From Paenibacillus wulumuqiensis (lineage in GTDB: Bacteria > Bacillota > Bacilli > Paenibacillales > Paenibacillaceae): a stretch of 64,000 bases of DNA. The notes under the pieces were generated by a model. The model was given only the letters and a program-made list of their open reading frames with translations, ran no database searches and was not told where the DNA came from. Positions within the stretch are counted from its first letter, which is position 1, and the number at the start of each line of letters is the position of its first letter. The DNA lies in the NCBI RefSeq assembly GCF_000971965.1, contig NZ_LAQP01000020.1:1-64000 (forward strand). The letters are read 5' to 3'. Below are positions 16,402 to 25,510 of the stretch, piece after piece. A program made the position numbers and the translations under genes.

Positions 16402-18855
16402 ATGCTAGGTATCGTTAAGAAAATATTTGGTGACACAAATGAACGTGATGTTAAACGAATTATGAAGACGGTTGACATCATCAACAATATGGAAAAGGAA
16501 TTTGAAGCACTTTCCCACGATGAACTTCAGGGGAAAACCGCAGAATTCCGCGAACGTCTGGAAAAAGGTGAAACGCTTGAACAGCTGCTTCCCGAAGCTT
16601 TTGCCACTGTGCGTGAAGCTTCGAAACGTCAGCTGGGCATGCGTCATTTTGACGTACAGCTGGTCGGCGGTATCGCTCTTCACGAAGGCAAGATCGCCGA
16701 GATGAGAACCGGTGAAGGTAAGACGCTGGTAGGTACGCTGCCGGTCTACCTGAACGCACTCGAAGGCAAAGGCGCTCACGTCGTTACGGTCAATGATTAT
16801 CTGGCCAAACGTGACAGTCTGCAAATGGGTCGTATCTACAACTATCTGGGCATGGAAGTCGGTGTTAACCTCAGCGGTATGAAGCATGAGGAGAAACAGG
16901 CTGCTTATGCGTGCGATATTACGTACGGTACGAACAATGAATTTGGATTTGACTATCTGCGTGACAATATGGTGCTGTACAAAGAACAGATGGTACAGCG
17001 TCCGCTGCACTTCTGTATCATTGATGAAGTCGATTCCATTCTGATCGATGAAGCCCGTACACCGCTGATCATCTCCGGTCAGGCGCAGAAATCCACCGAA
17101 CTGTATTTTGCAGCTGACCGTTTTGTGAAAAGCCTCAAGGCTGAAGATGATTACACTGTGGATATCAAAGTGAAATCCGTAGCTCTGACTGAAGCAGGCG
17201 TTGAAAAGGCCGAGAACTTCTTTGGCCTGGAGAACCTGTATGATAATAGCAATGTAACGATTAACCACCACGTGGTACAGGCGCTCAAAGCGAATGCCAT
17301 CATGCACCGCGATGTGGATTATGTCGTAGCCGACGGTGAAGTTCTGATCGTCGATGAATTTACCGGACGTCTGATGGCTGGCCGCCGTTACAGCGATGGT
17401 CTGCACCAAGCGATCGAAGCCAAGGAAAACCTCGATGTACAAAACGAAAGCATGACGCTGGCAACGATCACGTTCCAGAACTACTTCCGTATGTACAAAA
17501 AGCTGGCAGGTATGACCGGTACAGCGAAAACCGAGGAAGAAGAATTCAAAAAAATCTATGGTCTGGAAGTACTACAGGTGCCAACAAACCGCGTGAATCA
17601 GCGTCAGGATGCTCCGGACGTTGTATATAAGAGCGTACAAAGCAAGTTCCGCGCTGTCGTCGATGAGATCGTACGTCGCCATGAGAAAAACCAGCCGGTA
17701 CTGGTCGGTACAGTCTCTATCGAGAACTCGGAGCTGCTGTCCGAAATGCTGAAACGTAAAGGCATCAAACACCAGGTACTGAATGCGAAATACCATGCCG
17801 AAGAAGCGGAAATTATCTCCCGTGCCGGTCAGCCGGGTACGGTAACGATCGCTACGAACATGGCCGGTCGTGGTACGGATATCATCCTGGGTGAAGGTGT
17901 CGCGGAAGTGGGCGGTCTGCACATTATCGGTACAGAGCGTCACGAATCCCGCCGGATCGATAACCAGCTGCGCGGTCGTGCCGGTCGTCAGGGTGACCCG
18001 GGTTCGACCCAGTTCTACCTGTCTCTGGGCGATGAGCTGATGAAGCGCTTTGGTGCAGATAATGTCATGAATATGATGGAAAAGCTGGGCTTTGAAGAAG
18101 ACCAGCCGATCGAGAGCCGGATGATTACGCGTGCGGTTGAATCTGCACAGCGCCGCGTCGAAGGCAGTAACTTTGATATGCGTAAAATCGTCCTGCAGTA
18201 TGATGATGTGATGAACAAGCAGCGTGAAATCATCTACAAACAGCGTCGTGAAGTGCTGGAATCGGCGAATATCCGTGAGGTTGTTCTGCAGATGATCAAG
18301 CCTTGTATCGAGCGTGTGGTTGAAGTTCACTGTAATGATGATATTCCGGAAAACTGGGAACTGCAGGAAGTGGCTGACTATGTCAACAATAACTTCCTGA
18401 TTGAGAATACCGTAGATGAATCCGAGCTGCACGAGAAAGAAAAAGAAGAGATGGTTAACTACCTCTTCGAGCGTGTGGAACTGCGTTATCTGCAGCGTGA
18501 AAAGGAAATCGGGGAAGAAACAATCCGCGAATTCGAGAAAGTGGTTGTTCTGCGTGCGGTTGACCGTAAGTGGATGGACCATATCGATGCGATGGAACAG
18601 CTGCGTCAGGGTATCCACCTGCGTGCATATGGTGGTACCGATCCGCTGCGTGAATACCAGTTTGAAGGATTTGAAATGTTCAATCAGATGGTGGCAGACA
18701 TCCAGGAAGAAGTTGCCGGCTATGTGATGAGAGCCCAAATCCAGACTCAACAGGAACGTCAGGCTGTTGTGGATACAAGCAAAGTCAGCACCAACAGCTC
18801 CGAAGCGGCAGAGAAACGTCCTTCCCGTGAAGAACGTCGTCGCAGACGCAAATAA
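16402..18855 (+). CDS. secA: Preprotein translocase ATPase SecA
   Basis: An 817-residue motor that pushes preproteins through SecYEG at the membrane. Walker A is in MRTGEGKTL; the DEAD-type Walker B is in [21 protein letters not shown]; the NBD2 motifs [10 protein letters not shown] and [13 protein letters not shown] are intact, followed by the helical scaffold and wing domains. The C-terminus ends [14 protein letters not shown]: the usual zinc-binding SEC-C tail (CxCx8C[H/C]) is absent, and the protein is about 25 residues shorter than B. subtilis SecA. SD AAAGGGG precedes the ATG. A terminator separates it from prfB. Confidence 0.98.
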   Translation: MLGIVKKIFGDTNERDVKRIMKTVDIINNMEKEFEALSHDELQGKTAEFRERLEKGETLEQLLPEAFATVREASKRQLGMRHFDVQLVGGIALHEGKIAEMRTGEGKTLVGTLPVYLNALEGKGAHVVTVNDYLAKRDSLQMGRIYNYLGMEVGVNLSGMKHEEKQAAYACDITYGTNNEFGFDYLRDNMVLYKEQMVQRPLHFCIIDEVDSILIDEARTPLIISGQAQKSTELYFAADRFVKSLKAEDDYTVDIKVKSVALTEAGVEKAENFFGLENLYDNSNVTINHHVVQALKANAIMHRDVDYVVADGEVLIVDEFTGRLMAGRRYSDGLHQAIEAKENLDVQNESMTLATITFQNYFRMYKKLAGMTGTAKTEEEEFKKIYGLEVLQVPTNRVNQRQDAPDVVYKSVQSKFRAVVDEIVRRHEKNQPVLVGTVSIENSELLSEMLKRKGIKHQVLNAKYHAEEAEIISRAGQPGTVTIATNMAGRGTDIILGEGVAEVGGLHIIGTERHESRRIDNQLRGRAGRQGDPGSTQFYLSLGDELMKRFGADNVMNMMEKLGFEEDQPIESRMITRAVESAQRRVEGSNFDMRKIVLQYDDVMNKQREIIYKQRREVLESANIREVVLQMIKPCIERVVEVHCNDDIPENWELQEVADYVNNNFLIENTVDESELHEKEKEEMVNYLFERVELRYLQREKEIGEETIREFEKVVVLRAVDRKWMDHIDAMEQLRQGIHLRAYGGTDPLREYQFEGFEMFNQMVADIQEEVAGYVMRAQIQTQQERQAVVDTSKVSTNSSEAAEKRPSREERRRRRK

Positions 18856-18891
18856 TTCAGGTTATCGAACCAGGCAGTAAAAGATACCGGG

Positions 18892-18921
18892 AGACACTCA
18901 CCATGGTTGTGGGTGTCTTTT
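18892..18921 (+). terminator. Terminator of secA
   Basis: Stem AGACACTCAC / GTGGGTGTCT with a 7-nt loop and a T-rich tail, between secA and prfB. Confidence 0.75.
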
Positions 18922-18963
18922 CTCGGATAAAGGAATCGTATACTAACGAAGAGGTGAATGTTC

Positions 18964-20080
18964 ATGATCGAACCGAATGTAAAGCATGACCTGCGTGAAA
19001 TGGCTCAGAAATTATCCAACCTTAGGGGGTCTCTTTGACTTAGATCTCAAAAATGAAATGATCGAGAACTTTGAGGTGAAAATGTCGGCTCCGGATTTCT
19101 GGGATGACAATGAATCGGCTCAAGAGGTCATTGCAGAGATGAATGCGGTCAAAGGATCGGTAGACCAGTACAACAAGCTGCAGCAGGAATACGACGATGT
19201 CAGCCTGATGGCTGAACTGGCCGATGAGGAAAATGATGAAGAACTGGCACAGGAAGTGACTTCCGGCGTACAGACACTGGTCAAAAAGCTGGAAGAGTTC
19301 GAACTGCAGCTGCTGCTCAATGAGCCGTATGACAAGCTGAATGCGATTCTGGAACTTCATCCGGGTGCGGGTGGTACGGAATCCCAGGATTGGGGCTCCA
19401 TGCTGCTGCGTATGTATACACGCTGGGCAGAGAAGAGCGGCTTCAAGGTGGAAGTAATGGATTATCTGCCAGGCGAAGAAGCGGGGATCAAGAGTGTTAC
19501 CCTGCTGATCAAAGGCTATAATGCCTACGGCTACCTGAAAGCGGAAAAAGGAGTACATCGTCTGGTACGTATTTCTCCATTCGACTCTTCAGGCCGTCGT
19601 CATACGTCTTTTGTATCCTGTGACGTGGTACCCGAGATTACCAATGATACCGAGATTGAGATCCGTACGGAAGATCTCAAAGTGGATACGTATCGTGCCA
19701 GCGGCGCGGGTGGTCAGCATATCAATACGACTGACTCGGCTGTCCGGATTACGCATTTGCCGTCCGGCGTTGTCGTGAGCTGTCAGACCGAGCGTTCCCA
19801 GATCAAAAACCGTGAGCGTGCGATGACGATGCTGCGTTCCAAATTGTATGAACGCAAAATCGAGGAAGAACGCAAACAGCTGGATGAAATCCGCGGTGAG
19901 CAGTCCGAGATTGCCTGGGGCAGCCAGATTCGCTCCTATGTATTCCATCCGTACAGCATGGTCAAAGACCATCGTACTCAGGTGGAGACAGGTAATATTG
20001 GAGCGGTAATGGACGGGGACCTGGATCCATTTATCGATGGATATCTGCGCAGCCAGCTGAAAGTGGAAGTGGATCAGTAA
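18964..20080 (+). CDS. prfB: Peptide chain release factor 2, with programmed +1 frameshift
   Basis: RF2 recognises UGA and UAA and hydrolyses peptidyl-tRNA. Translation begins at ATG 18964 (GAGGTG at 18951-18956) and reads 24 codons to an in-frame TGA at 19036-19038. A +1 slip at CTT TGA continues at GAC 19037, giving a 371-residue product. The stop-codon-recognition tripeptide SPF is in [11 protein letters not shown], and the catalytic GGQ is in [19 protein letters not shown] start within the downstream frame alone would lack the conserved N-terminal helix. The frameshift lets RF2 level control its own synthesis. Confidence 0.96.
19024..19039 (+). promoter_or_regulatory. prfB +1 programmed frameshift site
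   Basis: AGGGGGTCTCTTTGAC: the internal SD-like AGGGGG stimulates slippage, CTT is the slip codon and TGA the in-frame stop, followed by C. The arrangement matches the E. coli and B. subtilis prfB site nearly base for base. Confidence 0.95.
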
Positions 20081-20134
20081 CAATATCCATGCAATCCTAT
20101 TTCAATAGTACGAGCATGATTGTGCTGAACATAG

Positions 20135-20169
20135 AGACCTTCATTCCTTATGGATGAAGGTCTTTTTTT
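20135..20169 (+). terminator. Terminator of prfB
   Basis: Stem AGACCTTCAT / ATGAAGGTCT followed by seven T, 55 bases after the prfB stop. Confidence 0.88.
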
Positions 20170-20249
20170 GATGTATTGGCTTCTTGATGTATTGGCTTCT
20201 TGATGTATTGGCTTCTTGATGTATTGGCTTCTTGATGTATTGGATTTTT
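20170..20249 (+). repeat. 16-bp tandem repeat (four exact copies plus decayed copies)
   Basis: GATGTATTGGCTTCTT occurs four times without error at 20170, 20186, 20202 and 20218. A fifth unit at 20234 is degenerate, and weaker related units (GGTACATTGAGCTTTT, GGACATATTGGGATTTT) run on to about 20290. It begins directly at the T tract of the prfB terminator. No gene is seen from here to yitT at 20501. Confidence 0.9.
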
Positions 20250-20500
20250 GGGTACATTGAGCTTTTTGGACATATTGGGATTTTGGGTATATGAAGGATA
20301 GATCTTTGTTCATTTACACAGATGCGGTGGCCCGGTCCCGGATTAAAGTATCACCTATTTGCCGCATGTTCTTTCAGAAATAAACAATATGCAATACAAT
20401 AAAAACGCGACAGAAATATGTATTCTGGATGAGTACTATGATCTGTAAGGGTTGTTCGGCAACTGATGCAAATTTGATAGGGTACAGGTGAACAAATAAT

Positions 20501-21400
20501 ATGATGACAACATCTTCTCAGACCAATTCACGCAGGAGGAAACCGCCGATTATTCCGCTGACCGGGCCGCTGCGCAACAGCTGGGATGCCGCTCTGATCG
20601 TGATCGGGGCCTGTATTATGGCGCTGGCGTTTAATTTGTTTTTGCTGCCCAATCATATCGCTTCCGGCGGAGTAGCGGGCATATCGATTATTGCTTCGGA
20701 GATTATGGGGATTGAGCCGGCGTATACGCAGTGGGTATTTAATATTCCGCTGTTTGTAGCGGGGTATCTGCTGCTGGGACACCAGGCGAGCATACGGTCA
20801 CTGCTGGGTACGATTGTACTGCCGATGTTTATTTATTTGACGCGTGATCTGCCTGCACCTACCACCAATCCGCTGCTGGGTGCACTGTACGGTGGTATCG
20901 GCGTAGGCCTGGGTCTTGGCATCGTCTTTCGCGGCCGGGGATCGACAGGCGGGATGGCGATACTGGCGCAGATTATACACAAGCTGACCGGATTTAGCAT
21001 GTCATTCTGTGTAATTCTGACGGATGGTACGGTCATTCTGCTGGCGGGTCTGCTGCTCAAGCCCGAGCAGGCGCTTTATGCACTGATCGGTCTGTTTGTA
21101 ACGAGCAAAATGATCGATGCCGTTGAACTGGGATTCAGCAACTCGAAAGTGGCCTATATTATCTCAGAGGAAGTCGAGCCGATGCGGCTGGCGATTCTGA
21201 ATGATCTGGATCGCGGACTGACCAAACTGAATGCGGAAGGCGGCTATACCGGAGACGAACGAACGGTATTCATGGTCGTGGTCGGGCAAAATGAAGCAAG
21301 CCGGCTGAAAACGATCGTCCGCGCGGTAGATCCGGACGCTTTTGTTATTATCAGTAATGCGCATGAAGTATTGGGTAAAGGATTCAAGCTGCCCGGATAA
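20501..21400 (+). CDS. YitT family membrane protein
   Basis: A 299-residue integral membrane protein with about six predicted helices in the first ~210 residues (ALIVIGACIMALAFNLFLLP; GGVAGISIIASEIMG; GGIGVGLGLGIVFRGRGSTGG). A cytoplasmic DUF2179 domain follows at the C-terminus (SNSKVAYIISEEVEPMRLAI to NAHEVLGKGFKLPG). This two-part layout is that of the YitT/DUF161 family, common in Bacillota and of unknown substrate. SD AGGTGA at 20486-20491 supports ATG 20501; ATG 20504 is also possible. It stands alone, ending in a strong hairpin. Confidence 0.88.
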   Translation: MMTTSSQTNSRRRKPPIIPLTGPLRNSWDAALIVIGACIMALAFNLFLLPNHIASGGVAGISIIASEIMGIEPAYTQWVFNIPLFVAGYLLLGHQASIRSLLGTIVLPMFIYLTRDLPAPTTNPLLGALYGGIGVGLGLGIVFRGRGSTGGMAILAQIIHKLTGFSMSFCVILTDGTVILLAGLLLKPEQALYALIGLFVTSKMIDAVELGFSNSKVAYIISEEVEPMRLAILNDLDRGLTKLNAEGGYTGDERTVFMVVVGQNEASRLKTIVRAVDPDAFVIISNAHEVLGKGFKLPG

Positions 21401-21542
21401 GGATGGAGATGTGCTTGAAAGTAAAGGGAGAAAATAAAAGATAAGAATAGAGAATGAAAAAGTAAAGAGCGAAGCACGAAGCGCAAAGAGTAAAGAGCAA
21501 GAATGAAAGTGAAAAATAAAATAAGAAGTATAAACGAAAATA

Positions 21543-21587
21543 AAAGCGCGCTGCCTGGTAGGGGAATTACCGGGCGGCGCGCTTTTT
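21543..21587. terminator. Strong, probably bidirectional terminator after yitT
   Basis: An 18-bp near-perfect stem (21543-21560 with 21568-21585, two G-T pairs), 7-nt loop, T run on the + side and an A run on the other side. It lies about 140 bases downstream of yitT, beyond a polypurine tract. Confidence 0.85.
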
Positions 21588-22147
21588 GGTGCTTTGATGA
21601 GAGTAAGTATAGAGGTGAATAGAAAAAAACATGCATATAAGGAAAATGAAAGGGAATAAAAACGGGCTATTGAGCAAATGCATATAGCTGCATATATAAT
21701 AATGCTTCCGTACGTACACATTTATACCAACACCTACCTACATGCCTGCCTGAATACATAGGATAAAGCTATAGATGAAAACATAGATAAGTATAAAGGG
21801 ACAGACCAGAATGAAGAAATAGATACAAATCAGCAAATACATACGAGTCAACAAATACATACGAAGTAGCAAATCAATACAGATGAATAGCAGCGCTATG
21901 CATTTATTCACTATCTATTTATAGAAGGAAACGAAAGTTGATACATCTGCAAATATAGCGTTTCTATATGAATATGTGCTTATATTTTTACTAAAGTAGC
22001 TACTAAATGAGGAAAATACAAACGAGCAATTTAAACCAAATAAGGACAAAACACCCAATATTGAGGATAAAAGAATAAAGCTGGGATGATAGGGTTATTA
22101 GTAATCATGGCACTTTGCCTGCTGCGCGCAGTCATTCGTAATGAAGG
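21588..22147 (+). other. AT-rich gene-free region upstream of argC
   Basis: No coding sequence is convincing on either strand. It contains three iterations of an 18-bp periodic motif (CAAATACATACGA at 21834 and 21852, and a degenerate copy at 21870). The stretch before the terminator (about 21415-21545) is almost purely purine on the + strand. Confidence 0.6.
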
Positions 22148-22182
22148 TTGTATTTATATTACATCGGATGTATAATAATACA
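22148..22182 (+). promoter_or_regulatory. argC promoter overlapped by two ARG boxes (ArgR/AhrC operator)
   Basis: TTGTAT (22148-22153), 17-nt spacer, TATAAT (22171-22176). A 14-base perfect match to the ARG box TGNATWWWWATNCA lies at 22169-22182 (TGTATAATAATACA) over the -10. A second, two-mismatch copy at 22149-22162 lies over the -35. The centres are 20 bp apart, two helical turns. ArgR bound here would block RNA polymerase when arginine is plentiful. Confidence 0.85.
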
Positions 22183-22238
22183 CATCTTATATTCGGAAAT
22201 GCAAAGGCCAAGAATGTGCCGAACAGGAGGAATTGAGC

Positions 22239-23291
22239 TTGAGTCCAGTTAAAACAAGAGTAGCTATCGTAGGTTCCACCGGCTATGGCGGGGTGGAACT
22301 GATTCGTTTTTTGCAGCATCATCCGGAGGTGGAGATTACTTCGGTCATCTCGGCTTCAAGCAGCGGTAAGCCGATGTCAGACCAATTTCCCCATCTGAGC
22401 GGTGTGATGGACATGGAGCTGGATGGAGTGGATGCGGCCGAGACGGCGCAAAAAGCGGATATTGTTTTTCTGGCGACACCATCGGGAGTAAGCAGCAAGC
22501 TGGTTCCCCAGTATGTCGAAGCCGGTCTGCGGGTCATTGACCTGTCCGGGGATTACCGGATCAAGGACAGCGCAACCTATGAACAGTGGTACAAGCATGA
22601 TGCACCGGAAGCCTCTTATCTCGAAGAAGCGGTCTATGGACTATGTGAATGGAAAGGCAATGATGTAAACGGCAAACGCCTGATCTCCAACCCGGGCTGT
22701 TACCCGACAGCGACACTGCTGGGCCTGCTGCCTGGTGTGGAAGCGGGCTGGCTGGCGGCAGACAGCATCATTATTGATGCCAAATCCGGAGTATCCGGTG
22801 CAGGTCGCGGTACAAGCCTGTCTTCGCATTATGCGGAGATGAACGAGAACTTCAAGGCTTATAAAGTCAATAAACATCAGCACATTCCCGAGATTGAGCA
22901 GGTGCTTGGCGAAGCCGCCGGTCAGCCGGTAACTGTCACCTTTACTACTCATCTCGTACCGATGACACGGGGAATTATGAGTACGATGTATGGAACAGCG
23001 GTAGGCGGTCATTCGGAGGAAGAATGGATTGAGCTGTATCGTGAATATTATCGGGATCGTCCATTTGTACGTATCCGCAAGCAGGGACAGTGGCCTTCCA
23101 CCAAGGAAGTGGCCGGTTCCAACTACTGTGATATCGGGTTTGCATTGGACGAACGTACAGGCCGGATGACAATTATCTCGGTAATCGACAACCTGGTCAA
23201 AGGAGCCGCCGGTCAGGCTATCCAGAATATGAACCGGATGATGGGCTGGGCGGAGAACACCGGGCTGAATATGCTGCCTGTATACCCTTAA
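22239..23291 (+). CDS. argC: N-acetyl-gamma-glutamyl-phosphate reductase
   Basis: A ~350-residue NADPH-dependent reductase, third step of the acetylated arginine pathway. The N-terminal Rossmann motif is VAIVGSTGYGGVELIR. The catalytic Cys is in ISNPGCYPTATLLGL, and KSGVSGAGRG and VPMTRGI are family blocks. Two TTG codons compete for the start: 22233 lies too near AGGAGG (22225-22230), so TTG 22239 at 8-nt spacing is preferred. First gene of argCJBDF, directly behind the ARG-box promoter. Confidence 0.95.
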   Translation: MSPVKTRVAIVGSTGYGGVELIRFLQHHPEVEITSVISASSSGKPMSDQFPHLSGVMDMELDGVDAAETAQKADIVFLATPSGVSSKLVPQYVEAGLRVIDLSGDYRIKDSATYEQWYKHDAPEASYLEEAVYGLCEWKGNDVNGKRLISNPGCYPTATLLGLLPGVEAGWLAADSIIIDAKSGVSGAGRGTSLSSHYAEMNENFKAYKVNKHQHIPEIEQVLGEAAGQPVTVTFTTHLVPMTRGIMSTMYGTAVGGHSEEEWIELYREYYRDRPFVRIRKQGQWPSTKEVAGSNYCDIGFALDERTGRMTIISVIDNLVKGAAGQAIQNMNRMMGWAENTGLNMLPVYP

Positions 23292-23399
23292 TTATTTTAT
23301 TCGGACGAATTGTTGAATGGCACAGTGTCAAATTGCATATAAATGTACGCATACCTATACAGAATATACATTGCCGACGGAAAAGTAGGAGGAACTATC

Positions 23400-24626
23400 A
23401 TGTCAGAATCTTGGTTTGAGCAGATTCCAAACGGAACTATCGTGACTCCGCAAGGATTTCAGGCTGGAGGTCTGCATTGCGGACTGAAAAAAACAGAGTG
23501 TAATGATCTTGGTGTTATTGTATGCGAGGTACCGGCAGCTGCGGCTGCTGTATATACAACAAATCTTTTTCAGGCGGCACCGCTTCAGGTGACCCGGCAG
23601 AGTCTGTCGAACGGAACTCTACGGGCTGTTGTCGTAAACAGCGGTAACGCCAATGCCTGTACCGGGCAGCAGGGCGAGCAGGATGCCTATACCATGCGTG
23701 CGGAGACGGCGAGACAGCTGGGAATCGCTGAAGAGGATGTGGCAGTAGCTTCCACCGGAGTCATTGGGGAACTGCTCAAGATGGACTGTGTCACTTCCGG
23801 CATTACCCGGCTGCCGGCAGCTATCGGCGGAGAGCCGGAACATGCGGAACAATTTTGCCAGGCGATTCTGACAACGGATCTGGTGAAAAAGGAAATTGGT
23901 GTGGCAGTACAGGTGAACGGCCGACAGGTACATATTGCCGGAGCCGCCAAAGGGTCAGGCATGATCCACCCGAATATGGCGACGATGCTGGCATTTATGA
24001 CGACAGATGCGGTCATTTCGGCGGAGAATCTTCAGCAGCTGCTGCGGACGACGACCGATCAGACCTTTAACATGATTACCGTGGATGGCGATACGAGCAC
24101 CAATGACATGCTGGTAGCGATGGCCAGCGGCCTCGCCGGACACGAGGAGCTGACGCCGGAACATCCGGATTGGGAGGCATTTGCAGCGGGTTTCCGTCAG
24201 GTATGTGAATATCTGGCCAAGTCGATTGCCAAAGATGGCGAAGGAGCCACCAAGCTGGTTGAAGTTATTGTTAATGGAGCATTGAATGATCTGTCTGCCC
24301 GTGCCATTGCCAAAACCGTCATAGGCTCCAGCCTCGTGAAGTCCGCCATGTTCGGAGCCGATGCCAACTGGGGACGGGTCATCGCAGCTGTCGGACGTGC
24401 CGGTGAACCGCTAAATGTGAATACGGTGGATATCCGGCTCGGAGACATTGTGGTATTGACCGATTCCAGACCGGTGCCATTTGACGAAGAAAAGGCGCTG
24501 CAGTATCTTCAGGGCGATACGGTACAGATCGTGGTGGATCTGCATTATGGAGAAGGTCAGGCTCTGGCATGGGGCTGTGATCTGACGTATGACTATGTTC
24601 GTATTAACGCTGCCTACCGTACTTAA
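23400..24626 (+). CDS. argJ: Bifunctional ornithine acetyltransferase / N-acetylglutamate synthase
   Basis: A 408-residue ArgJ. It moves the acetyl group from N-acetylornithine to glutamate and usually can also use acetyl-CoA, making a separate argA unnecessary. The self-cleavage site is intact in GMIHPNMATMLAFM, where the Thr becomes the nucleophile and N-terminus of the beta chain. VNSGNANACTG and TVDGDTSTND are further family blocks. The start is ATG 23400 behind AGGAGG; the upstream in-frame ATG at 23343 has no ribosome binding site. Confidence 0.96.
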   Translation: MSESWFEQIPNGTIVTPQGFQAGGLHCGLKKTECNDLGVIVCEVPAAAAAVYTTNLFQAAPLQVTRQSLSNGTLRAVVVNSGNANACTGQQGEQDAYTMRAETARQLGIAEEDVAVASTGVIGELLKMDCVTSGITRLPAAIGGEPEHAEQFCQAILTTDLVKKEIGVAVQVNGRQVHIAGAAKGSGMIHPNMATMLAFMTTDAVISAENLQQLLRTTTDQTFNMITVDGDTSTNDMLVAMASGLAGHEELTPEHPDWEAFAAGFRQVCEYLAKSIAKDGEGATKLVEVIVNGALNDLSARAIAKTVIGSSLVKSAMFGADANWGRVIAAVGRAGEPLNVNTVDIRLGDIVVLTDSRPVPFDEEKALQYLQGDTVQIVVDLHYGEGQALAWGCDLTYDYVRINAAYRT

Positions 24627-24647
24627 TGGAAACAGGAGGATATGATC

Positions 24648-25451
24648 ATGACTGGAACTGCAGCAGACCGTACCTTTGTCATGAAGTGCGGTGGAAGTAC
24701 ACTGGCAGCACTGCCGGCATCTTTTTTTGAAGATTTGAAGCATATTCAGGAGTCGGGTACGACGCCGGTCATTGTACATGGCGGCGGCCCGGCCATTTCA
24801 GATAATCTGACCCGGTTGGGAATTGAGACGGAATTTGTCGGCGGCCTGCGCAAGACGACAGAGCAGGTGCTGGATGTAGTGGAAATGGTATTGTCCGGCA
24901 GCATCAACAAGCAGATCGTACGCCGTATTCAGGGCAGCCAGGCCAGAGCCATCGGCATCTCCGGTGTGGATGGCGGACTGATCCAGGCGCGTCCGGTGAG
25001 TAACTCGGCAGAGGTGGGTCTGGTCGGTGATGTGACTTATGTGGAAGCCTCCATTATCCGGGCGATTGTCGATCTGGGTTATATCCCGGTCATTGCCCCA
25101 GTCGGCGCGGATGCAACAGGTCAGCGATATAACATTAACGCCGATACCGCAGCCGGTGCTGTTGCTTCGCATCTGGGTGTACCACGAATGATCGTCGTCA
25201 CCGATGTGCCGGGAATTATGCGCACGGTGGACGGCGACAAAAAAGTACTGCCCCAGGTCACCATACAAGAGATTGACGAGATGATATCCACCGGTGAAAT
25301 CTACGGCGGCATGATTCCCAAGGTCAAGGCAGCCATTGCCTGCATTCAGGGAGAGGTACAGGAAGTCATCATTGTCGATGGCAGTGAGCCGCAGATCTTG
25401 AGCCGTGTACTGAAAGGCGATCCGGTAGGTACCCGCATTATTCGTAAATGA
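24648..25451 (+). CDS. argB: Acetylglutamate kinase
   Basis: A ~267-residue amino-acid kinase. The N-terminal phosphate-binding KCGGS and the glycine-rich IVHGGGPAISDNL loop are present, with NINADTAAGAVA and the C-terminal GGMIPKVKAA block containing the catalytic lysine. No N-terminal extension of the arginine-inhibited hexameric type is evident, so feedback control at this enzyme is uncertain. ATG 24642 is too close to AGGAGGA, so ATG 24648 is preferred. Confidence 0.95.
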   Translation: MTGTAADRTFVMKCGGSTLAALPASFFEDLKHIQESGTTPVIVHGGGPAISDNLTRLGIETEFVGGLRKTTEQVLDVVEMVLSGSINKQIVRRIQGSQARAIGISGVDGGLIQARPVSNSAEVGLVGDVTYVEASIIRAIVDLGYIPVIAPVGADATGQRYNINADTAAGAVASHLGVPRMIVVTDVPGIMRTVDGDKKVLPQVTIQEIDEMISTGEIYGGMIPKVKAAIACIQGEVQEVIIVDGSEPQILSRVLKGDPVGTRIIRK

Positions 25452-25510
25452 TCGATCGTCCATAAGTGATTCACATACATTTGACTACACATTAGAGGAG
25501 TGTGCCCCGT

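Noticed and set aside
17572-18750. 392-residue antisense frame within secA
   Set aside because: SecA is complete on the plus strand; this frame has no start signal or motif.
18986-20080. prfB as a single-frame gene starting near 18986
   Set aside because: That start has no ribosome binding site and would replace the conserved N-terminus encoded by the 18964 frame; the frameshift site explains both frames.
20170-20290. CRISPR array
   Set aside because: The repeats are head-to-tail 16-mers with no spacers, and no cas genes are nearby.
20074-20313. Repetitive 79-residue minus-strand frame
   Set aside because: Its repeats (SQYIKKPIHQEANTSR-like) only reflect the 16-bp tandem DNA repeat and it overlaps the prfB terminator.
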